From RGIG4097 sp937885645 (GTDB lineage: Bacteria; Bacillota; Clostridia; Christensenellales; CAG-917), in the NCBI GenBank assembly GCA_937885645.1, contig CALABJ010000001.1:1-32666 (forward strand): a DNA stretch of 32,666 nucleotides. Direction: 5' to 3'. Below, one piece after another: positions 14,687 through 22,281 of the stretch. How positions within the stretch are numbered: position 1 is the first letter of the stretch; the number at the start of each line of letters is the position of its first letter. A program made the position numbers and the translations under genes. The notes beneath the pieces are model-generated. The model was not told the DNA's origin, did not search any database, and worked only from the letters and a program-made list of their open reading frames with translations.

Positions 14687-15283
14687 GTGGCAGATAAGAA
14701 AAATCAGGTTGCTAACGCACCTGCAACCGATAATGGTGCCGAAAGATACAGAATGAGAACGATGTATCGTGAAGAAGTCGTTCCTGCTCTCGTAAAGCGT
14801 TTTGGCTACAAGAATATCAACGAAGTTCCTCGTCTTGAAAAGATCGTCCTCAACATGGGACTCGGTGATTGCAAAGATAACAGCAAATCCCTTCAAATTG
14901 CAGTTGCAGAACTCACCCAAATCGCAGGTCAAAAGCCCGTGATCACAAAGGCAAAGAAGAGTGTTGCAAACTTCAAAGTCAGAGAAGGAATGAACGTCGG
15001 TGCAAAAGTCACACTTCGCAACGAAAGAATGTATGACTTCCTCGACAAGTTTGTGTCCATCGCACTCCCCAGAGTGCGTGACTTCCGTGGCGTTTCCGCA
15101 AAGTCATTTGACGGCAGAGGAAACTATGCACTCGGCGTCAAAGAACAACTCATATTCCCCGAAATTTCATACGACCAAATCGAAAAGGTCCGCGGATTCG
15201 ACATCTGCATCGTCACAACCGCAAAGACCGACGAAGAGGCACGCGAACTTTTGAGACTTATGGGTATGCCCTTTGCAAAGTAA
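14687..15283 (+). CDS. rplE: 50S ribosomal protein L5 (uL5)
   Basis: 198 residues, about 20 more than the usual 179. The GTG at 14687 follows GGAGG at a proper distance and adds an N-terminal leader (MADKKNQVANAPATDNG) before the normal start region RMRTMYREEVVPAL. Core motifs are intact: VPRLEKIVLNMGLG, GQKPVITKAKKSVA and the C-terminal RGFDICIVTTAKTDEEARELL. L5 binds 5S rRNA and contacts P-site tRNA. An internal ATG at residue 23 or 26 is the alternative but has no good ribosome site. Confidence 0.95.
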   Translation: MADKKNQVANAPATDNGAERYRMRTMYREEVVPALVKRFGYKNINEVPRLEKIVLNMGLGDCKDNSKSLQIAVAELTQIAGQKPVITKAKKSVANFKVREGMNVGAKVTLRNERMYDFLDKFVSIALPRVRDFRGVSAKSFDGRGNYALGVKEQLIFPEISYDQIEKVRGFDICIVTTAKTDEEARELLRLMGMPFAK

Positions 15284-15298
15284 GGAGGAACAGTTTTT

Positions 15299-15484
15299 AT
15301 GGCTAAAACTTCACAAAAAGTAAGACAATCAAGACCGCAAAAATTCTCAACCAGAGAATATACACGCTGCAAGATCTGCGGACGTCCCCACGCGGTTCTC
15401 AGAAAATACGGCATTTGCAGAGTTTGCTTCCGTGAATTGGCATACAAGGGCCAAATCCCCGGAGTCAAAAAGGCAAGCTGGTAA
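15299..15484 (+). CDS. rpsZ: 30S ribosomal protein S14 type Z (uS14, zinc form)
   Basis: 61 residues, the short zinc-binding form of S14. Cys pairs CKICGRPHAVLRKYGICRVC (residues 24-43) make the zinc knuckle; the C-terminal FRELAYKGQIPGVKKASW is typical. Required for late 30S head assembly. Located in the usual spc position between rplE and rpsH. Confidence 0.98.
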   Translation: MAKTSQKVRQSRPQKFSTREYTRCKICGRPHAVLRKYGICRVCFRELAYKGQIPGVKKASW

Positions 15485-15498
15485 AGGAGGAACATCAA

Positions 15499-15894
15499 AT
15501 GACAGACCCTATTGCAGATATGCTTACTAGAATCAGAAATGCATTGACCGCCAAGCACGAAACAGTTGTTGTTCCTGCATCAAAAACAAAGGTGGCAATC
15601 GCAGACATACTCGTAAGAGAAGGTTATATCAAGAGCTTTGAAATCATTGAAAAGGAAGTCCAAAACGACATCCTCATCACTTTGAAGTATGCACCCGTCA
15701 AGGGCCTCAAAGTTGTGACCGGTCTCAAGAGAGTTTCAACACCTGGTCTCCGCGTTTACGCAAGCGTTGACAATCTCCCCAAAGTTTTGAACGGAATGGG
15801 CATCGCAATCCTTTCCACAAACAAGGGAATTCTCACCGACAAAGAAGCCAGAGAACAAAAAGTGGGCGGCGAAGTGCTTGCTTACGTTTGGTAG
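15499..15894 (+). CDS. rpsH: 30S ribosomal protein S8 (uS8)
   Basis: 131 residues. Begins MTDPIADMLTRIRNA and ends GIAILSTNKGILTDKEAR... GGEVLAYVW, both diagnostic. Binds helix 21 of 16S rRNA. In E. coli S8 represses the spc operon through a site at rplE; I saw no equivalent fold near rplE here. Ordinary length and spacing. Confidence 0.99.
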   Translation: MTDPIADMLTRIRNALTAKHETVVVPASKTKVAIADILVREGYIKSFEIIEKEVQNDILITLKYAPVKGLKVVTGLKRVSTPGLRVYASVDNLPKVLNGMGIAILSTNKGILTDKEAREQKVGGEVLAYVW

Positions 15895-15904
15895 GAGGTA
15901 GAAT

Positions 15905-16444
15905 ATGTCTCGTATCGGAAGAGCACCCATCACAGTCCCCGCTGGTGTGACTATTGACAACACCAACAACCTCATCACAGTGAAAGGCCCCCTCGGCACT
16001 CTCACACAACAAGTTGACAGCTCAATCACAGTGAAAGTTGACGGCAACGTCCTCACAGTTGAACGTCACAGTGATGACAAGGATCACAGAGCACTCCACG
16101 GTCTTTACCGTGCACTCATCAACAACATGGTCACCGGTGTCACAAAGGGCTTTGAAAAGCACCTCATCGTGGCAGGCGTTGGTTATAAGGTCACTGCAAC
16201 CGACACCAAACTCACCATGAACATCGGTTTCTCACATCCCGTTGAATTTACAGCCCCCGCAGGCATCACCTTCGCAATGGCAGCACCCCTTGAAATCGTT
16301 GTCAAAGGCATTGACAGACAACTGGTTGGTCAAATGGCAGCAACAATCAAGGCAGCAAAACCCGTCGAACCTTATCACGGATATGGTATCCATTACAAAG
16401 ATGAAGTTGTCGTCCGCAAGGAAGGCAAAACAGCCGGCAAGTAA
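15905..16444 (+). CDS. rplF: 50S ribosomal protein L6 (uL6)
   Basis: 179 residues. Begins MSRIGRAPITVPAGV, has LRALHGLYR-type segment (HRALHGLYRALINNM), the duplicated alpha/beta fold, and the C-terminal VEPYHGYGIHYKDE. Contacts the sarcin-ricin loop region. GGAGG precedes the ATG. No anomalies. Confidence 0.99.
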   Translation: MSRIGRAPITVPAGVTIDNTNNLITVKGPLGTLTQQVDSSITVKVDGNVLTVERHSDDKDHRALHGLYRALINNMVTGVTKGFEKHLIVAGVGYKVTATDTKLTMNIGFSHPVEFTAPAGITFAMAAPLEIVVKGIDRQLVGQMAATIKAAKPVEPYHGYGIHYKDEVVVRKEGKTAGK

Positions 16445-16454
16445 GAGGTGAAAT

Positions 16455-16826
16455 ATGATAGTTAAGAAAGATAAGAATGCGGATAGAATCATCCGTCACG
16501 AAAGAGTAAGACGTCACATCAAACCCGGCACAGCAGAGTGCCCCCGTCTTTCCGTTTATCGTAGCACAAACCATATTTACGCCCAAATCATCGATGACTC
16601 AGTTGGCAACACCCTTTGCGCAGCATCAACAGTGGAAAAGGCAATCGCAGCAGAAGTGAAAGACCTCACCAAAGTTGAAGCAGCAAAAGTCGTTGGCAAG
16701 GCAGTCGCTGAAAAGGCAATGAAACTCGGCATCACCAAGGTCGTGTATGACAGAGGCGGATATCTCTACACCGGTAGAGTTGAAGCACTCGCAGACGGCG
16801 CAAGAGAAGCCGGTCTTGTGTTCTAG
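16455..16826 (+). CDS. rplR: 50S ribosomal protein L18 (uL18)
   Basis: 123 residues. Basic N-terminus with RHERVRRHIKPGTAECPRLSV, then SNHIYAQ-like segment (STNHIYAQIIDD) and C-terminal VVYDRGGYLYTGRVEALADGAR. Binds 5S rRNA with L5. The ribosome binding site is a modest AGAGG overlapping the end of rplF. Confidence 0.98.
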   Translation: MIVKKDKNADRIIRHERVRRHIKPGTAECPRLSVYRSTNHIYAQIIDDSVGNTLCAASTVEKAIAAEVKDLTKVEAAKVVGKAVAEKAMKLGITKVVYDRGGYLYTGRVEALADGAREAGLVF

Positions 16827-16836
16827 GAGGCAGAAA

Positions 16837-17352
16837 ATGGCAGAACAACGCGATAATAGAAAAAGAATGAACAATAGAGAAGACGACGGTCTCAACAGCA
16901 AACTCATCGCAGTCAACCGTGTCACAAAGGTTGTCAAGGGCGGACGTAATATGCGTTTCAGCGCACTGGTAGTAGTGGGCGACGGCGCAGGCAGAGTTGG
17001 TCTTGGCATGGGCAAAGCAGCAGAAGTGCCCGAAGCAATTGAAAAGGCAACACAACTTGCAAAGCGTAGCATGGCAACAGTCGCACTGAAAGACGGCACA
17101 ATTCCTCACCAAACAACTGGCAAATTCGGTCGTGGACAAGTTCTCCTTCTCCCCGCTGAAACCGGTACTGGCGTTATCGCTGGTGGTGCAGTCCGTGCAG
17201 TCCTCGAAGCAGCAGGCGTCAAGGATATCAGAACCAAGTCACTTGGCTCAAACAATCCTATCAACTGCGCAAAAGCAACCCTTGAAGGACTTTGCTCACT
17301 CCGCAATGCAGATTTGATCGCAAAGCTCCGTGGCGTTGATGTTGAAGGCTAA
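16837..17352 (+). CDS. rpsE: 30S ribosomal protein S5 (uS5)
   Basis: 171 residues from the ATG at 16837, which follows TAGGAGG. An upstream in-frame extension to 16747 runs through rplR and is rejected. The double-stranded RNA-binding N-domain is seen as LIAVNRVTKVVKGGRNMRF and GDGAGRVGLGMGKA; the C-domain has GTGVIAGGAVRAVLEAAGVKDI and SNNPINCAKATLEGL. Maintains decoding fidelity with S4. Confidence 0.98.
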   Translation: MAEQRDNRKRMNNREDDGLNSKLIAVNRVTKVVKGGRNMRFSALVVVGDGAGRVGLGMGKAAEVPEAIEKATQLAKRSMATVALKDGTIPHQTTGKFGRGQVLLLPAETGTGVIAGGAVRAVLEAAGVKDIRTKSLGSNNPINCAKATLEGLCSLRNADLIAKLRGVDVEG

Positions 17353-17364
17353 GGAGGTAATAAT

Positions 17365-17547
17365 ATGGCAAAACAAATTAAAGTCACTCTCGTGAAATCA
17401 ACCATTGCATGCCTCAAAAATCAAAAGGCCAACGTCGAAGCACTCGGTCTCCACAAGGTCGGTAGCTCAAATACTTTTGAAGATACCCCCGTTGTTAGAG
17501 GCATGATTAAGAAAGTTTCTCACCTTGTCAAGGTTGAAGAAATCTAA
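17365..17547 (+). CDS. rpmD: 50S ribosomal protein L30 (uL30)
   Basis: 60 residues, usual size for the short bacterial form. Recognised by IKVTLVKSTIACLKNQKANVEALGLHKVGSS-type sequence (start KQIKVTLVKS) and NTFEDTPVVRGMIKKVSHLVKV at the end. Clostridia usually keep this gene although some bacteria lose it. Nine bases to rplO. Confidence 0.98.
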   Translation: MAKQIKVTLVKSTIACLKNQKANVEALGLHKVGSSNTFEDTPVVRGMIKKVSHLVKVEEI

Positions 17548-17556
17548 GGAGGCAAT

Positions 17557-18006
17557 ATGAATATTCAAGATTTGAGACCTGCAGAAGGCGCAAAATCCTC
17601 CGTCAAGAGAGTTGGCCGTGGCATCGGCTCAGGCATGGGCAAGACTTCAACCCGTGGCCACAAAGGTCAATGGGCAAGAAGTGGTGGCGGTGTTCGCCCC
17701 AACTTTGAAGGCGGTCAAATGCCTATGACAAGAAGAATCCCTAAATTCGGATTCAACAACAAACAATTCGCACACGTTTACAACTGCGTCAACGTCGAAG
17801 TCCTCAACCGTTTTGAAGACGGTGCAACAGTGGGCATCGATGAACTCGTCGCAAGCGGAATCATTAAGAAAGTGGAAGCATATGGACTCAAGGTTCTTGG
17901 CAACGGAACTCTTGAAAAGAAACTCACCGTCAAGGCAAACAAATTCACTGCTTCTGCAGTCGAAAAGATTGAAGCTCTCGGCGGAAAGGCAGAGGTAATC
18001 GAATAA
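17557..18006 (+). CDS. rplO: 50S ribosomal protein L15 (uL15)
   Basis: 149 residues. N-terminal RNA-binding extension KRVGRGIGSGMGKTSTRGHKGQ, then GGVRPNFEGGQMPMTRRIPKFGF and a C-terminal globular domain. A late 50S assembly protein. Its stop overlaps the secY start by one base (TAATG), coupling ribosome and translocon synthesis. Confidence 0.99.
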   Translation: MNIQDLRPAEGAKSSVKRVGRGIGSGMGKTSTRGHKGQWARSGGGVRPNFEGGQMPMTRRIPKFGFNNKQFAHVYNCVNVEVLNRFEDGATVGIDELVASGIIKKVEAYGLKVLGNGTLEKKLTVKANKFTASAVEKIEALGGKAEVIE

Positions 18007-19334
18007 TGTTTGAAACAATCGTCAATGCGTTCAAAACAAAGGAAATCCGCATCAAAATCTGGCTTACACTTTTGATGCTCCTTGTTTACAGAATCGGATG
18101 TTATGTCCCCATCCCGGGACTTAATGCAAATGCTCTTCAACAATTGATGGGCGGCACAGGAGATTTCCTCGGCATATTGTCCATGATGTCTGGTGGTAAA
18201 CTCTCAAGTGCAACCTTGTTCTCACTGGGTATCCTTCCTTTCATCAACGCATTCATCATCATGCAACTTCTCACCCTTGTCATTCCTCCTCTTGAAAGAA
18301 TGTCAAAGGAAGGAGAAGAAGGCAGAAAGAAAATTACCCAAATCACCAGATACGTTGCAATCGTACTTGCAGTTGTGCAAGCAATCGGCATCGTAGTTGG
18401 TTGGAGAGGCGCAATCAACTCAGTGTTTGCATTTGAAGCAGGCTGGAAAGCACCTTACTTCACAATGGCAGGCATCATAATCATCCTTGTCGCAGGCAGC
18501 ACCATGTGTATGTGGCTTGGCGAAAGAATCACAGAGTACGGCATCGGCAACGGCACCTCACTCATCATCTTCGTCGGCATCCTGTCAACAGCAGGCACAA
18601 CAATGGCACACGCATTCAAGATGGTCGGTGAAGAATGGACCTATATCTGGAACATCCTCGGATTCATCCTCATCGTGGTCGGCATCTTCATGTTCATCGT
18701 GTTTGTTGACCTTTCAGAGAGAAGAATTACAGTCCAATATAGCAAGCAAATCAAGGGCAACAAGATGTATGGCGGTCAAACAACATACATTCCCATCCGT
18801 GTCAACGGCAGTGGCGTTATGCCCATCATCTTTGCAATGTCATTGCTCACATTCCCTCAAATGATCATCACTTTGTTTGCACCCAACAGCGAAGCAGCTG
18901 CATGGTACGGACAAAATATGGGACAAGGAACATGGGTGTACTACCTCTTCATGGTTGTGTTGATTTTGTTCTTTGCATACTTCTATGCACAAATCCAATT
19001 CAACCCCGAAGACGTGTCAAAGAACATCCAACAATACGGCGGATTCATCCCCGGTATCCGCGCAGGCAAGCCCACAAGCGAATTTTTGAGAAGAATTTCA
19101 AACCGTATCACACTGTTTGGAGCAATCTTCCTCGCACTGTTGGCACTTATCCCCACCTTCATCTTCAACGCATTGTCCGGTGGCACCGGCAATCCCTTGG
19201 AAGTTGGTCCTCTTGGATTCGGTGGCGCATTCTCAGCAACAGGTCTCCTCATCGTCGTTTCAACAGCACTTGAATTCAACAAGCAACTTGAATCACAAAT
19301 CATGATGAGACACTACAAGGGCTTCCTTAAATAA
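18006..19334 (+). CDS. secY: Protein translocase channel subunit SecY
   Basis: 442-residue inner-membrane protein with about ten transmembrane helices that forms the Sec export channel with SecE and SecG. Diagnostic segments include VYRIGCYVPIPG near the N-terminus, plug-region GDFLGILSMMSGG, RRITVQYSKQ in the large cytosolic loop, and QIQFNPEDVSKNIQQYGGFIPGIRAG near helices 8-9. Cytosolic loops 4 and 5 bind SecA and ribosomes. It begins on the rplO stop; no extra ribosome site beyond AGAGG-like bases inside rplO. A 62-nt gap with a hairpin follows. Confidence 0.98.
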   Translation: MFETIVNAFKTKEIRIKIWLTLLMLLVYRIGCYVPIPGLNANALQQLMGGTGDFLGILSMMSGGKLSSATLFSLGILPFINAFIIMQLLTLVIPPLERMSKEGEEGRKKITQITRYVAIVLAVVQAIGIVVGWRGAINSVFAFEAGWKAPYFTMAGIIIILVAGSTMCMWLGERITEYGIGNGTSLIIFVGILSTAGTTMAHAFKMVGEEWTYIWNILGFILIVVGIFMFIVFVDLSERRITVQYSKQIKGNKMYGGQTTYIPIRVNGSGVMPIIFAMSLLTFPQMIITLFAPNSEAAAWYGQNMGQGTWVYYLFMVVLILFFAYFYAQIQFNPEDVSKNIQQYGGFIPGIRAGKPTSEFLRRISNRITLFGAIFLALLALIPTFIFNALSGGTGNPLEVGPLGFGGAFSATGLLIVVSTALEFNKQLESQIMMRHYKGFLK

Positions 19335-19340
19335 GAAATA

Positions 19341-19375
19341 CGACTTGTGCCCGAGCAATCGGGCACGAAAAGTCG
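19341..19375 (+). promoter_or_regulatory. Long hairpin between secY and adk
   Basis: CGACTT (19341-19346) plus GTGCCCGA (19347-19354), tetraloop GCAA (a GNRA loop), TCGGGCAC (19359-19366), a three-base GAA bulge, and AAGTCG (19370-19375). This gives 14 Watson-Crick pairs. There is no T-run after it, so it is not an intrinsic terminator. It ends 10 bases before the adk ribosome binding site. Role unknown: an RNA processing or stability element or a protein-binding site are possible. Confidence 0.7.
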
Positions 19376-19396
19376 GTTGGCAACATGGAGGATAAT

Positions 19397-20020
19397 ATGA
19401 AAAACATAGTTCTTCTTGGCGCACCCGGTGCAGGAAAGGGCACCCAAGCAGCCTTGATTGCAAATGAATATAATATTCCTCATATTTCTACGGGAGATAT
19501 CTTCCGCAAGAATATAAAAGAAGGCACTGAGCTTGGAAAACTTGCAAAGACCTATATCGATGCAGGTCAACTTGTTCCTGACTCACTGGTCATTGACCTT
19601 GTTGCTGACAGACTTCGTCAAGACGACGCAAAAAACGGATATATCCTTGACGGCTTCCCCCGTACGATAGCACAGGCAGAAGCACTGGACAAGGTGGCTG
19701 ACATAAGCGTGGTCATTGACATCGAACTTCCTTTTGAAACCATAATTGAAAGACTTGGTGGCAGACTCGTCTGCATGTGTGGAGAAACCTCCCACGTCAG
19801 TTTGCTCGGCGACAGCAAAACTTGCCCTAAGTGCGGTGGAGAAATGTACGTAAGAGACGACGACAAACCTGAAACCGTCCGCGCAAGATTGGAAGTCTAT
19901 GAAAGACAAACGGCACCTCTTGTTGAATATTACGGCAAAAAAGGAAATATGGTCAGTGTTGACGCAAGCGTAGGCACGATCGAAAAAGTTTTTGAACAAG
20001 TGAAGAAGGTCCTCGAATGA
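19397..20020 (+). CDS. adk: Adenylate kinase
   Basis: 207 residues; converts AMP and ATP to two ADP. The P-loop GAPGAGKGTQ is at residues 8-17, AMP-binding STGDIFR at 31-37 and DGFPRT at 85-90. The LID domain carries Cys126, Cys128, Cys143 and Cys146, like zinc-type Gram-positive enzymes. The first pair is CxC rather than the usual CxxC, an apparent one-residue deletion. The ATG at 19397 follows GGAGG (19387-19391); an earlier in-frame ATG at 19385 overlaps that site and is rejected. The gene overlaps map by four bases. Confidence 0.97.
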   Translation: MKNIVLLGAPGAGKGTQAALIANEYNIPHISTGDIFRKNIKEGTELGKLAKTYIDAGQLVPDSLVIDLVADRLRQDDAKNGYILDGFPRTIAQAEALDKVADISVVIDIELPFETIIERLGGRLVCMCGETSHVSLLGDSKTCPKCGGEMYVRDDDKPETVRARLEVYERQTAPLVEYYGKKGNMVSVDASVGTIEKVFEQVKKVLE

Positions 20021-20760
20021 TTAGACTGAAAAGCGCAGCGGAAATCGCAAAGATGAAAAAATCTTGCGAAATAATCAGAGACTTGCTCCTCTTTATGGAA
20101 GAGAAAGTAAGACCGGGCATCACAACAAAAAAACTTGACGAATTCGCTTACGACTATATCAAGCGCAAAGGGGCCACACCATCATTCCTCGGATACGGTG
20201 GTTTCCCCGGAAGCATTTGCGCCAGCATTGACGAAGTGGTCGTCCACGGAATCCCCTCATCAAGAAGACTTGAAGAAGGACAAATCATTGGAATAGACGT
20301 GGGCGCAATACTCGGCGGTTGGCAATCTGACGCGGCAAGAACTTTCATCGTGGGTGACACCACTCCCGAAAAGAAGAAACTTGTTGAGGTCACAAAAGAG
20401 AGTTTTTTCAAAGGCGTAGAGCAGTTCAAACTTGGAAACAGACTTGGTGACATATCTCACGCAATACAAGAGTATGCAGAAGGTCACGGGTTCGGAGTGG
20501 TGAGAGCCATGGTCGGACACGGAATCGGCAGAGAGATGCACGAAGATCCCCAAGTGCCAAACTACGGAAGAGCAGGTCATGGACCTAAACTTGAAAAAGG
20601 TCTTGTCCTTGCAATCGAGCCCATGATCACTCTCGGTGATTGGCAGGTTGAAACCCTGGGCGACGGATGGACCTGTGTCACAGTTGACAGAAGTCCTTCC
20701 GCTCATTACGAGAATACGGTGGCACTCACCGAAAACGGAATCGAGATATTAACGCTATGA
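20017..20760 (+). CDS. map: Methionine aminopeptidase type I
   Basis: 247 residues, type Ia (no N-terminal zinc extension). Removes initiator Met cotranslationally. The five metal ligands are visible in order: Asp in GIDVGAIL, Asp in QSDAARTF, His in VGHGIGREMHEDP, Glu in AIEPMI and Glu in YENTVA near the C-terminus. Starts within the adk stop (ATGA) and ends within the start of the KOW gene (ATGA), so three genes form a coupled chain. Confidence 0.98.
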   Translation: MIRLKSAAEIAKMKKSCEIIRDLLLFMEEKVRPGITTKKLDEFAYDYIKRKGATPSFLGYGGFPGSICASIDEVVVHGIPSSRRLEEGQIIGIDVGAILGGWQSDAARTFIVGDTTPEKKKLVEVTKESFFKGVEQFKLGNRLGDISHAIQEYAEGHGFGVVRAMVGHGIGREMHEDPQVPNYGRAGHGPKLEKGLVLAIEPMITLGDWQVETLGDGWTCVTVDRSPSAHYENTVALTENGIEILTL

Positions 20761-21026
20761 AATTAGGTCAAGTTGTGCTGTCTATCGCAGGACGTGACGC
20801 CGGAAAATATTTTGCAGTGGTTGAGGTCGTTGATCAAAATTACGTCAAAATTGCAGACGGTGACCTGCGCAGAATTAAGACTGCTAAACTAAAGAAAATA
20901 AAACATCTTAAAACAAGTGGTGAAACACTTGACAAAATCGCTGAAAAGTTAGAAAATGGATCGCAAGTGTTTGATTCAGAACTGAAAAGTGCGATCAGAG
21001 TCTATAACGAAAACAACACAAAGTAA
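20757..21026 (+). CDS. KOW-domain RNA-binding protein (L14e-like)
   Basis: 89 residues. The N-terminal half is a KOW/SH3-like fold typical of the L14e/L6e-like family: GQVVLSIAGRDAGKYFAVVEVVD followed by the basic KIADGDLRRIKTAKLKKIKH. The C-terminal half is helical and charged. Small proteins of this type sit between map and infA in many Firmicutes (ybzG in B. subtilis); a ribosome-associated role is assumed from position and fold, not demonstrated. It overlaps map by four bases and is followed by infA after nine. Confidence 0.9.
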   Translation: MKLGQVVLSIAGRDAGKYFAVVEVVDQNYVKIADGDLRRIKTAKLKKIKHLKTSGETLDKIAEKLENGSQVFDSELKSAIRVYNENNTK

Positions 21027-21035
21027 AGGAGTTCT

Positions 21036-21254
21036 ATGTCAAAAGAAGATGTAATTGAAACTGAAGGTATCGTCATTGAAGTGCTCCCCAAAACGCAGTT
21101 CAAGGTGAAACTTGCCAACAATCACGTTATTCTTGCTTATCTCGGCGGAAAACTGAGAATAAACAACATACGTATTCTTGAAGGCGACAAAGTGCGTATC
21201 GAAATGTCCCCTTACGATCTTACAAAAGGTAGAATCATTTACAGAAACAAATAG
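21036..21254 (+). CDS. infA: Translation initiation factor IF-1
   Basis: 72 residues, exact family size. An S1/OB-fold protein that binds the 30S A site during initiation. Opens SKEDVIETEGIVIEVLP and ends with KVRIEMSPYDLTKGRIIYRNK, both highly conserved. The loop reads LAYLGGKLRINNIRI where many bacteria have AHISGKLR, a modest divergence. AAAGGAG lies upstream. Confidence 0.98.
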   Translation: MSKEDVIETEGIVIEVLPKTQFKVKLANNHVILAYLGGKLRINNIRILEGDKVRIEMSPYDLTKGRIIYRNK

Positions 21255-21271
21255 ACTATTTGGAGGTTATC

Positions 21272-21388
21272 ATGAAAGTCAGACCCAGTGTTAAGCCTAT
21301 GTGCGACAAATGCAAGGTTATCAAGAGAAACGGCAGAGTTATGGTTATCTGCCCCAAATATCCCAACCACAAGCAACGTCAAGGTTAA
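21272..21388 (+). CDS. rpmJ: 50S ribosomal protein L36 (bL36, zinc form)
   Basis: A 38-residue protein in the canonical position between infA and rpsM. It begins MKVRPSVKPMCDKCK and ends YPNHKQRQG. Cys11, Cys14, Cys27 and His33 form the zinc site of the C+ form. TTTGGAGG lies 7 nt before the ATG. Too short for many gene finders. The next gene starts 102 nt later, an unusually long gap for this cluster. Confidence 0.97.
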   Translation: MKVRPSVKPMCDKCKVIKRNGRVMVICPKYPNHKQRQG

Positions 21389-21400
21389 GAAAGCAATCCC

Positions 21401-21484
21401 CACGGGGCGGCTGGTTGCATCATTCCAATTTTACTGCAACTACCCGTGTGTAGCATAAAATCATATTTTTACACTAATTGGAGG
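21401..21484 (+). promoter_or_regulatory. Candidate pseudoknot translational operator before rpsM
   Basis: In the 102-nt rpmJ-rpsM spacer, CACGGG (21401-21406) pairs with CCCGTG (21443-21448), and inside it GTTGCA (21414-21419) pairs with TGCAAC (21435-21440). The 15-base loop contains TCCAATT (21424-21430), perfectly complementary to AATTGGA (21476-21482), which overlaps the rpsM Shine-Dalgarno GGAGG (21480-21484). This makes an H-type pseudoknot that would hide the ribosome site. The E. coli alpha operon has an S4-binding pseudoknot at the same place; here too rpsD is in the operon. Binding by S4 is inference. Confidence 0.65.
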
Positions 21485-21490
21485 TAACAA

Positions 21491-21859
21491 ATGGCACGTA
21501 TAGCAGGCGTAGATTTGCCGCGTGACAAAAGAGTGGAAATCGGTCTTACCTATATCTATGGTATCGGTCTTACCACTTCAAAAGAAATCCTGAAGGAAAC
21601 AGGCGTCAACCCCGACACAAGAGTTAAGGACCTCACTGAAAGTGACGTCAGCCTTATCCGTGATTATATTGAAAAGTATCTTCGCGTCGAAGGTGACCTT
21701 AAGAGAGATGTCGGTCTCAACATTAAACGACTTATGGAAATTGGCTGCTACAGAGGAGTCCGCCATAGAAAGGGCCTTCCTGTCCGTGGTCAAAGCACCA
21801 AACAAAACGCAAGAACCCGCAAAGGTCCCAAGCGCACAGTCAGTCGCAAGAAGAAATAA
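21491..21859 (+). CDS. rpsM: 30S ribosomal protein S13 (uS13)
   Basis: 122 residues. Begins MARIAGVDLPRDKRVEIGLTYIYGIG, has the helix-two-turn-helix region and the conserved GCYRGVRHRKGLPVRGQ-type segment with the basic C-terminal tail that contacts P-site tRNA. First gene of the alpha segment. Its ribosome site lies at the 3' end of the predicted pseudoknot at 21401-21484, which may control the rest of the segment through translational coupling. Confidence 0.99.
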   Translation: MARIAGVDLPRDKRVEIGLTYIYGIGLTTSKEILKETGVNPDTRVKDLTESDVSLIRDYIEKYLRVEGDLKRDVGLNIKRLMEIGCYRGVRHRKGLPVRGQSTKQNARTRKGPKRTVSRKKK

Positions 21860-21871
21860 GGGAGGCGTGTT

Positions 21872-22267
21872 ATGGCAGGTATAGCAAGAAAGAATATTAA
21901 GAAAAGAAAAGACATAAAGCGTGTTGAAAAAGGACAAGCACACATCCACGCATCCTTCAACAACACCATCGTGACCATCACCGATATGAACGGCAACGCA
22001 ATTTCATGGTCATCTTCTGGCAAACTTAAGCTCAGAGGCAGCCGTAAAGCAACTCCGTTTGCAGCACAAATGGTCAGTGAAGACGCAGCAAAGGTGGCAT
22101 ACGATCAAGGTATGAGAACCGTTGAAGTGTACGTCAAAGGACCCGGCCAAGGCAGAGAATCCGCAATCCGCGCACTCGCCAACGTTGGCATGGAAGTCAC
22201 ACTCATCCAAGACGTTTCTCCCATCCCTCACAACGGATGCCGTCCCCCCAAGCGTAGAAGACTGTAA
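21872..22267 (+). CDS. rpsK: 30S ribosomal protein S11 (uS11)
   Basis: 131 residues. Basic N-terminus, then AHIHASFNNTIVTITDMNGNAISWSS-type motif (core FNNTIVTITD), GSRKATPFAAQ, and the C-terminal DVSPIPHNGCRPPKRRR. Part of the 30S platform at the mRNA exit. GGGAGG precedes the ATG. Ordinary. Confidence 0.99.
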   Translation: MAGIARKNIKKRKDIKRVEKGQAHIHASFNNTIVTITDMNGNAISWSSSGKLKLRGSRKATPFAAQMVSEDAAKVAYDQGMRTVEVYVKGPGQGRESAIRALANVGMEVTLIQDVSPIPHNGCRPPKRRRL

Positions 22268-22281
22268 TCGGAGGTAATAAT

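Noticed and set aside
21433..21461. Possible internal promoter before rpsM (TAAAAT at 21456-21461)
   Set aside because: No acceptable -35 at 16-18 nt; the region is better explained by RNA structure.
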